DNA of 64,000 nucleotides from contig CDRNVI010000044.1 in NCBI GenBank assembly GCA_977017575.1, positions 434,001-498,000 on the forward strand, given 5' to 3'. The translations under genes were made by a program, and so were the position numbers. Source of the DNA: Paramoeba atlantica. Taxonomy: Eukaryota; Discosea. Positions 57,690 through 64,000 of the stretch are shown in pieces (the stretch's first letter is position 1; each line of letters opens with the position of its first letter). The notes below the pieces were generated by a model that saw nothing but the letters and a program-made list of their open reading frames with translations, was not told the DNA's origin and ran no database searches.

Positions 57690-58464
57690 ATCGGTATGTC
57701 AAAAATCATTGAAAGCAATCCCCCGAAGGCAAGTGAATAAAACCGTTTTGAGCTTTGATCGTCGACTAGAAGCCTGCGTGAAGTACAAAAGAGAAAAAAT
57801 GGATAAGTGGCAATAGTTTATAGAAAATGTGCGGTCAATGGTCCAAGAGGTAGTGGACGAGCAGACTCCATCAGATAAACCTTCACTCTTCCGATGTGAA
57901 AAAAGTTCCTGTCAACGTTCAACAGACTAATTCTGTGAGAATAGTGACGAAAAACGACAAAAAAGCCGTTTTTCTGTTTCAATGTACAACTGAGCATTCT
58001 GAGAATAATGACGTTTACTGTATACGCAAGGCGTGGTATCGTTTCTCACAAAAAATGATTGATAAAACTGTTTTGAGTTTCGATGTTCGCCTTAAAGCGT
58101 GTATAAAATTGAACAGCGAAAAAGGAAGAATGGTGTACGTCTCATTCTCTACGAGTGATTTCCCACGCGCAAATGTCGGATTTAGTGGTCTGAAAGAAAA
58201 ATACCTCAAAATAGCCGATTTTTCGATCAAATCTTTCTGTTTTTTTCGGTTTTCCAGGCTAAATTTTCTTTTTTAGCCTATATTAAACAACCACCGCGTT
58301 TAACGAAGCGACAAATTCGTTAGAATTCAGTGAATTCTACACCCTAGTAGAATTTTACTAGGTGCGCAAAGTCTATTCACTGAGATCTGCAAAATGACGC
58401 AAGAATCAGCTCAATCAGACTAACCGTACCAATTTTAAAAGGGGAGCCTTTTTCGAGGGGTTTA
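57690..58464 (+). pseudogene. Tc1/mariner fragments, two C-terminal pieces and one right end
   Basis: Two separate C-terminal transposase pieces: 57720-57812 (LSFDRRLEACVKYKREKMDK-like, interrupted) and 58030-58120 (MIDKTVLSFDVRLKACIKLN). Both match the tail of copy 2 (SFDARLKACV). 57840-57880 repeats the QEVVDE.TPS phrase of copy 1. The sequence closes at 58464 with cctttttcgaggggttta, a right TIR like that of copy 2. 58148-58260 is shared with 8580-8715. A mosaic of decayed copies, no active gene. Confidence 0.7.
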
Positions 58465-58469
58465 AAACA

Positions 58470-59624
58470 CTACAGTTCTTTACAAAATTTGCATTGAATA
58501 AAGCGGCGCACCATCATCTGAGTAGTTTTTCGATTAAGTTTTGAGGTTTCAATGATGCGACAGTCAATAAGTGAAAAACCGCATGATATAAAGAAGTACT
58601 TCATTGATTCAGAATTAAAAAACGTCGTCAAGGTTCCGTCGGAACGAACTTTACTGCTTAAAAATATTTCCGGAGAGGTTGAGGGCGGTGGGGGATTCGA
58701 CTCAAAAGAAGAACGCACTTCAAGAGCAGAAATTCCTTCAGTGCTATATTTATGTGAGAGTAGCGTAGTATTGTGTTTCTTAGCCGTACTATCTCCCTCT
58801 GAGTAATCCCTAACAAATACTATACCCCCGCGACGAACACAACTTCCCACATTCCTCACAGCCTGTAAAAGTCGTTCAACAGGAATAGCGCTTAGAACGA
58901 AAATTATCGTAACAGCGTCATACTTGTTGCTAGGAAGCATATTAGTGGAAAATTCATCATCGAAGAAAGTCAATAATCGGGGAGATTTTTTAGTAATGTC
59001 ACACTGTTCGGTTGTAATGCTAGGGTGCAAGTTGAAAACGTAATTTTCTCTGTGGGGACATGATGTGGAGCATGGATGCACCAAACACTGCCTGACGCAG
59101 TTTTGCGCACTCGTTCGTGCGTTGTCGGAGTTGGTTACCTTATGTTCGAGTTCAGACAGCCGCTTTCGGATAATGTATAATCCTTCTCGTGAAATGTCAA
59201 TTGCGTGGATGTGCGTCAACAAAGTAGCCGCATTGTGGCCATATTTGTGTTGGTGTGACATGTCTTTTACGATTTTGTTTGTTTGAAGAGTCAAAGGGAG
59301 AACTGTGCTCCCGATACCGCAACCAACTTCTAGAAGGGTCCTAATTCTACTGTCTTCAGCGAAAAGTTCCGAAAACTCATCAGGAAGATAAAAGCGATCG
59401 GGATACGGCTTTCCTTCGGATTGACTGCGATAAAAGTAATCCCACGCAGGGGCTGAAATCCTTGGAGTATACATAAGACGTGCTCCATTCAAACCCACGC
59501 GATTGAAGCACTCACTTGTCGTTCCAACTCCCTTACGCAAACCCATTCTATACTCAAGAATACTCCCGCGCTTCCCTGTGTATGGAACATAGGGGTCTAT
59601 GAAAGGCTGAGCCTTGTGGCACAT
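58470..59624 (-). CDS. tRNA (cytosine-3) methyltransferase, METTL2/6/8-TRM140 family
   Basis: 384 residues, ATG at 59624. A conserved front (APAWDYFYRSQ, then PYPDRFYLPDEFSELF) corresponds to W-D-x-F-Y ... F-x-K-D-R of METTL2/6/8. The SAM motif I is LLEVGCGIGSTVLPL at about 113-127, motif II is HAIDISREGLYIIRKRL, and motif IV/VI TIIFVLSAIP and VRRGGIVFVRDYSEGD complete a Rossmann methyltransferase. This family makes m3C32 in tRNA-Thr, tRNA-Ser or tRNA-Arg; which tRNA is targeted cannot be told. An insertion of about 50 residues (SCPHRENYVFNLH and so on) precedes the motif III region. The stop lies 6 bases from the mariner right end at 58464. Confidence 0.85.
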   Translation of the reverse strand: MCHKAQPFIDPYVPYTGKRGSILEYRMGLRKGVGTTSECFNRVGLNGARLMYTPRISAPAWDYFYRSQSEGKPYPDRFYLPDEFSELFAEDSRIRTLLEVGCGIGSTVLPLTLQTNKIVKDMSHQHKYGHNAATLLTHIHAIDISREGLYIIRKRLSELEHKVTNSDNARTSAQNCVRQCLVHPCSTSCPHRENYVFNLHPSITTEQCDITKKSPRLLTFFDDEFSTNMLPSNKYDAVTIIFVLSAIPVERLLQAVRNVGSCVRRGGIVFVRDYSEGDSTAKKHNTTLLSHKYSTEGISALEVRSSFESNPPPPSTSPEIFLSSKVRSDGTLTTFFNSESMKYFFISCGFSLIDCRIIETSKLNRKTTQMMVRRFIQCKFCKEL

Positions 59625-60202
59625 TTAAAAAATCAGTTTTAAACTGGAGTACCCATGCATACACGTACGTATATCCAGAATAAACTATCAGATTGGCATT
59701 AAAATGTTACATGCACAATATGTACAGTACATGTATGTACAGTATGTATTTATTATACCCAGTTTCACAGAAAGCAACTTAACTGATGAAAGCAACTAAC
59801 TGAGAAGTCGTGTGTAGTCTCTGCCATTTTCTAAACGTTTCACAAAAAGCACCCACAGCTCTTAGCACACATGCACGTACATGACATGTACGTGTATGTA
59901 TAGGCCCTAACAGCCTAAATGAAAAGTTAAAAACCGCATCACCACTTTAAAAGTTGTTGTATTGTCCGACGGATACGGCAGAATTCTCAAAGACTGTTAA
60001 AATGGAAGTTAATAAACGAGGTCAGTGATTAAAGGACTCTTTGGCATCATGTAACCTATCATACAAGGTATAAAACTGTTTGCAAGAAGGAACGAAAGAA
60101 TTCCCCGATACGTGTGCCAAAGAATAAATTCATAAAAATGCCGACAGCTTCCTCAAAAAAGCTTCAATGCAAAGCTAAGTTGAGAGATGTACTTTAGATT
60201 CG
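59625..60202. other. Gap between methyltransferase and small gene; palindromes
   Basis: No gene. Palindromic runs: tacagtacatgtatgtacag near 59723-59744 and cacgtacatgacatgtacgtg at 59874-59894. The second makes an almost perfect hairpin. Confidence 0.5.
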
Positions 60203-60673
60203 TTATTGAGGCCATTGTGAATTTGTTTCATTCTGAAAATCATTGGCTGTGTGAGCACGTTGAACAATGTCGTTAATGTTATTCGTGTGTCTGACAGTTT
60301 GACGCAAAGACTCCGTGATAGATCTAAAGATAGCTTCTTTATTCTGCATGCTGGTCGCAAGGGTATCCAATGCACTTTCAAGTTCACTGACATCTCCTGC
60401 GCTGTCGATTAAGTCATCCTCCGAACAAGGTTTGAGGAGGTTGCTCATCTTGCTATGCCTTAGGACTTGCAGCTCTGATATTTTTCGCACTTCCTTAAAA
60501 ATGTCCTCTTGAGATGCACGATCTCCGAAGGCATTCATCCTTCCGGAAGTAAACTCTTCGTCGATATCTTGCAGTTCCTGTTCAATAGAATGAGACTCCT
60601 GAGAAGCCATCATGACAATTACGAAAAAAAGAGTCTTGCTATGGAGCATAAAAAAGTGTGCTTTGGCGAACAT
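60203..60673 (-). CDS. Small acidic helical protein of unknown function
   Basis: 156 residues from the ATG at 60673; a second in-frame ATG pair at 60613 (MMASQESHS) would give 136 residues. Residues 1-24 of the long form are hydrophobic (MLHSKTLFFVIVMM), which could be a signal anchor, or the start is the second Met. The rest is hydrophilic and heptad-like (EEFTSGR, ELQVLRHSKMSNLL, ALDTLATSMQNKEAIF, ESLRQTVRHTNNIND), suggesting coiled coils. I recognise no family. The heptad pattern and size recall SNARE-like or BLOC-type small subunits, but there is no C-terminal anchor. Confidence 0.7.
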   Translation of the reverse strand: MFAKAHFFMLHSKTLFFVIVMMASQESHSIEQELQDIDEEFTSGRMNAFGDRASQEDIFKEVRKISELQVLRHSKMSNLLKPCSEDDLIDSAGDVSELESALDTLATSMQNKEAIFRSITESLRQTVRHTNNINDIVQRAHTANDFQNETNSQWPQ

Positions 60674-61070
60674 TGAAAGAGATGTATCGGCTCTAATAAC
60701 AATGTTACGAACTTCTTGATTTGAAAACTTTTAAATTATCGGAAAATGGTAACAAAAATTCACGAGTTCTACACAAATGTTTCTGTCTTCAGCTTTTGCG
60801 TCACAAATAAGAGCGTGTATTCAACACACTTTTTGAAGTATTCAATTACTTCTTATGCTATCTCATGCGCAGATCGCAGAACCCCATTCAGCCCCTGATC
60901 ACTGAACGGGTGCCTGCGACACCTGCGCATCCCCCCGTTGTGTGTGCCACAGCTATCACAACACAATGTACATTCAATGTATGTATAATACATACATTGA
61001 ATCCGTAATACAGTATTACGGAAGCGTGAAAATTAGTAGTAAAAGAAATCCACTACATTGCACGTGCCTA
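60674..61070. other. Gap with hairpin; no gene
   Basis: No gene. A strong palindrome tcaatgtatgtataatacat at 60971 with tacattga forms a near-perfect hairpin at 60968-61000. Two short direct repeats (ccctgatcactgaacggg with cattcagc) precede it. Confidence 0.5.
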
Positions 61071-62630
61071 TTACACGTATAGCGTGTGACAGTGAACTGA
61101 AGACGGATTGACACCGTCCTCTAGATGCTCAGATGAAGTATTATAAATTTGTGATGTGTTCCAGCGCGAAAATGTTGGAAACGAAGTTGGTAAAGAATAA
61201 TCTGAAGCGCCGGAGACAGAACCCATTGCGGAACAAATAGGATCAATCTCATATCGAGAAGTAGTTTGCCTAGTCTTCGTTTGTAGCGTGAAACACCAAT
61301 CAGTAGAGGTAGTATTCAAAAAGTCAAAGTGTTTGTTGATGACCAACTCTTGAAATATGTTTTCTTGTTGAAGTTGCACAAAATCGCGTTTATCTTCATT
61401 TACGGAAGTAAAATTCATGCTCAAGAACGATTTGAGGAGAACTCTAATTAATAAATTATTGACCTCCGCACCATAATGGTGCCCGTCACTCAACAAGACA
61501 GGCCTTGGTCGATCTTGAAGCAATTTAGAGCCATTTTCAGAAAATTTCGCTTCTGCGCTTTGAATTAAAGATGTAATGGGATAAGTATCTATCATCCAGA
61601 TCGTGTTGAGTAGTCTTGGATACGAGGTATCGAAAGGCACAGAAGTTTGAGAAATGCCATTTTCTTGATTTTCTGCGTTATATCGGTAAGCGGCGCAGTA
61701 ATGCAGCGCACGATACAAATGCTGCCGTGACTCACTGAAGCAATGTAACAATTGTTCTGCCTTAGTTCGATTGACGTAAGAAGTGTCCGGTGGATAAAAT
61801 TTATTTAAATTCATGAAATAAAGGGCTGCGTCGGGAAACATTTCTGAGAGTAGTTTGAATTCCATTTGCAGCTTCGAAACGTAGAGGAATGGATCAGTGT
61901 CTCGATAAAGCATATGCCACGCCCCGCTATTTACCACTACGACGTCAAAGTGTGCTGGATTTATACGAAACAGAAGGGGGGCTGAACGATTAAAAAGACA
62001 CAGACCACTAGAGGTACGATCCGCTTCATCAAAAAAGGTGAAATAAGACTTTATGGCGTTGATCCAACCAAATGTTGACCACAGAAAAGTAACGCGAATA
62101 TTAGATTTGTTGAGAAAGTATTCGTGAGATCCATGACGCACTGTTTCAATTGCTGTGGTATTCCCTCCAAATAATTGAAGAAAGGCAACGACCAGTGTGC
62201 GTAAATGAGAATTTCCTACAAAAAGAAAAGACTTTCCAACGGCATTGGACAAAATCTGGTGAAGCAGCTCAGAACTCGGATTTTTCACATCGCCGTTTTC
62301 GCATATCTCAGAGAGAGATTTTAAAGAGTAGGGCAGCGTTTCGTATAAAGCATACTCCCACTTTGAATTGATCCAGAGTGTTTTCCCACCAGGAACTACC
62401 ATTGGGTTACCACACCCGGCAGAAAATTTGGCTTTGGTCGCTACATTCTGATGTGAAGACGAGGTTCGCTGCAAATCTAGATCGAACTTGTGCTTAGGTT
62501 TTTCATTAAACGTCCCTCCGTAACTTAGACTTTCATGATAGAAAAGCATTAACACAAATACGCAAGGAATGAAATCGGTAACGGTTATCCTTTCACCCGA
62601 AGACTCTGCATTACTGGCGCTTGATTCCAT
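61071..62630 (-). CDS. PC-esterase/TBL-type SGNH-like membrane protein
   Basis: 519 residues, ATG at 62630. A short cytosolic start is followed by a membrane anchor at about residues 20-36 (IPCVFVLMLFYH), then a luminal domain. Signatures: SFLFVGNSHLRTLVVAFLQL at about residue 134 (block I with G-N-S-H-x-R), FDVVVVNSGAWHML near 227 and VLLSDGHHYGAEVNNLL near 375-391 (D-x-x-H block). G-N/D-S-x-R and D-x-x-H are hallmarks of the PC-esterase/CAS1/TBL fold, whose members O-acetylate or deacetylate polysaccharides or glycans in the secretory pathway. The middle has Cys/Tyr-rich insertions. Type II topology fits a Golgi enzyme. Substrate unknown. Confidence 0.72.
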   Translation of the reverse strand: MESSASNAESSGERITVTDFIPCVFVLMLFYHESLSYGGTFNEKPKHKFDLDLQRTSSSHQNVATKAKFSAGCGNPMVVPGGKTLWINSKWEYALYETLPYSLKSLSEICENGDVKNPSSELLHQILSNAVGKSFLFVGNSHLRTLVVAFLQLFGGNTTAIETVRHGSHEYFLNKSNIRVTFLWSTFGWINAIKSYFTFFDEADRTSSGLCLFNRSAPLLFRINPAHFDVVVVNSGAWHMLYRDTDPFLYVSKLQMEFKLLSEMFPDAALYFMNLNKFYPPDTSYVNRTKAEQLLHCFSESRQHLYRALHYCAAYRYNAENQENGISQTSVPFDTSYPRLLNTIWMIDTYPITSLIQSAEAKFSENGSKLLQDRPRPVLLSDGHHYGAEVNNLLIRVLLKSFLSMNFTSVNEDKRDFVQLQQENIFQELVINKHFDFLNTTSTDWCFTLQTKTRQTTSRYEIDPICSAMGSVSGASDYSLPTSFPTFSRWNTSQIYNTSSEHLEDGVNPSSVHCHTLYV

Positions 62631-63441
62631 CGCTCGATTCGTACTGAAGAGTCAGAAGAGCATGATTTACATGTATTGGATGTAGATGGGACGCATAAAA
62701 TAACGTTTCCAAAAACACTTGTATTCATCGCACGAATAATACAGTTGTACCAGTTCAATCATTAGACGTGATTAGTACTTATTTAGTAGTATAAGATTTA
62801 GTACTATAAGATAGTATTAGTACTGATGTATAGTATTAGTACTGTATTGCATGATGGATGAGAGACAACAAAATTAATAAAACAAAAAACATAGAATCAG
62901 AATATTTAAATGCGTTTGTATCAAGGCGGAGCCGAGCGATATGATACGCAACTTTCGCATACCATTCTACAGTATTAAAGGACAGAGCTTTCAAAAAAAC
63001 GTTAACAATTTTTTTTAGTGTAAATGTAAGATTTAAAATAAATGTAAGAAAATCGAAATATAATGAAATTTGAGCCCAGAAAAGGAAGACAAACGTTGCA
63101 TGAGGTAAGTAAAACGTATACTGTATATGACATCAAAGCAGTGAGTTACCGGGTCGAAAAAACTAGACAATGAATTCTTCAGACACTTTGAAAAGGGTAT
63201 ACTTTGAAAGTGTGCTTGAACTACATACTCTTAATTATAAAGAACTGTTCTCAAAAGCTCCACCATGACACACACGAAAAGTAATGCAAATAGAACAAAG
63301 TGCTATATTCTGTGAAAGAGTGCAGCCAAAAGACTCTTAGCGAAGAAATAACTTCCAAAAACGTTGTTATCTAAGGTTCAATTACCAAGGTTTCTTAATC
63401 TTCTCTGGTTCTCGAGTAGTTGCCTTCGACTTACTTATTTG
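62631..63441. other. Gap of about 810 bases; no gene
   Basis: AT-rich (about 68 percent A/T by eye). The phrase tagtacta(t/c) recurs at 62775, 62798, 62820 and 62840, including tagtattagtactg twice. It may be a short decayed tandem. No frame supported. Confidence 0.45.
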
Positions 63442-64000
63442 TTAACTAGGAATAGGCGGAGCTTCTGAAGCGGGAGATTTACAGAAAGCTTCATCATTGC
63501 AGTGAACGAATCCAAGGGGAGTATGAGGATTATTGCAGTAAGCGTTAAACTCAGGGTTGTAAAGAGGACGCACTCGATTTTCCCTAAGTCTGGCACGAAA
63601 GTATCGTCTTATGACTCGTGAAGGTTCCATCTCGTGCAATCTTTCAGAAACTTGATTGCAAGAAGACAAATTAGAAATTCCGTTATGAGAAGTCTCCGAT
63701 GGAGGAGCCCAGTTTTCCCAAATTCTATCAGATTCTGCAATGATTTCTTCAGTAGCCTGCTCACATCCAGAGATGGCGCGAGAATATAATTTCGCCGTGG
63801 GAATTTTAGATGGGGCTGTTGATAAATTTGGAAATAGAACATCTACTGCGCGTTTATCTGAAAAATCCTTTGATTTGAATGTGTTCACGTTATCAGACAA
63901 TTTCGGCTCACTGGAACTTAGAGGGGCAACACCGGAAGCATTGTTACATGTCGCCTGCTTGGTGGCTGCTTGAGGGCTTGAGTGGTCGAACGGACATTGT
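63442..64000 (-). CDS. Unidentified protein, 5' part outside window
   Basis: The frame is open from 63442 to the end of the window: before the TTG at 63900 it continues NNASGVAPLSSSEPKL and CPFDHSSPQAATKQA upstream, with no ATG in the window, so the start lies outside. At least 185 residues are seen. The N-terminal part is Ser/Pro/Ala-rich; the C-terminal part has EPSRVIRRYFRARLRENRVR, a basic helix, and NPEFNAYCNNPHTPLGFVHC. I recognise no family. The basic helix and aromatic tail could contact nucleic acid or a ribosome; this is a guess. Confidence 0.6.
   Translation of the reverse strand, partial: QCPFDHSSPQAATKQATCNNASGVAPLSSSEPKLSDNVNTFKSKDFSDKRAVDVLFPNLSTAPSKIPTAKLYSRAISGCEQATEEIIAESDRIWENWAPPSETSHNGISNLSSCNQVSERLHEMEPSRVIRRYFRARLRENRVRPLYNPEFNAYCNNPHTPLGFVHCNDEAFCKSPASEAPPIPS

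Overview
The window reads as nuclear DNA of a unicellular eukaryote with a kinetoplastid-like (euglenozoan) layout. The host genes are intronless and packed head-to-tail, and they lie in two long single-strand clusters. Positions 1-5064 are all on the + strand; 25430-64000 are all on the - strand. Several starts are preceded by a pyrimidine tract and an AG, as expected for spliced-leader trans-splicing. Short secreted or membrane leucine-rich-repeat genes, an LMBR1-like protein, several J-domain proteins and an APE-RT-RNase H retrotransposon fit this group. Perkinsela or another prokinetoplastid is my best guess, but the sequence alone does not prove it.

The + cluster holds the C-terminal end of an ABCG-type transporter, the RNA polymerase subunit RPB5, a thymidylate kinase with an extra N-terminal region and a charged repeat linker, and an EngB-type GTPase with a long C-terminal extension. 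The - cluster, read in the direction of transcription from 64 kb down to 25 kb, holds: an unidentified partial gene; a PC-esterase-like membrane protein; a small unidentified protein; a tRNA m3C-type methyltransferase; a CDK-like kinase; a MAPK-like kinase; an LMBR1-like membrane protein; three LRR proteins interleaved with a DnaJ-X protein; a Tat-SF1/CUS2-like splicing factor; SmE; SmD3; a second, divergent J protein; LSM2; a DPM2-like membrane peptide; a 908-residue helical protein of unknown function; and a double twin-CX9C protein. LSM2, SmD3, SmE and Tat-SF1 within about 5 kb form a small snRNP/spliceosome neighbourhood.

The 20-kb gap where the two clusters converge (5.1-25.4 kb) carries no recognisable host gene. 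It is filled with transposable elements: three copies of one non-LTR retrotransposon family (APE, RT and RNase H domains), a tRNA-derived SINE, foldback elements, two minisatellites and a 34-unit tandem array beside the start of the best-preserved LINE. This is what a convergent strand-switch or transcription-termination region would look like.

The - cluster is broken by transposon islands at 34.4-36.0, 40.9-51.5 and 56.7-58.5 kb. They contain Tc1/mariner copies, a hAT-like remnant, a long-TIR element, a pogo-type DDE transposase next to a Ulp1-like protease domain, a Mutator-like element with a perfect 10-bp target duplication, and several palindromic MITE families. The most unusual points are the pogo/Ulp1 combination, the array next to the LINE start with an abrupt 18-to-19-bp unit switch, the possible Tudor-like N-terminus of the LINE, the double CX9C protein, and a C-rich to G-rich composition reversal inside several genes that follows the direction of transcription.
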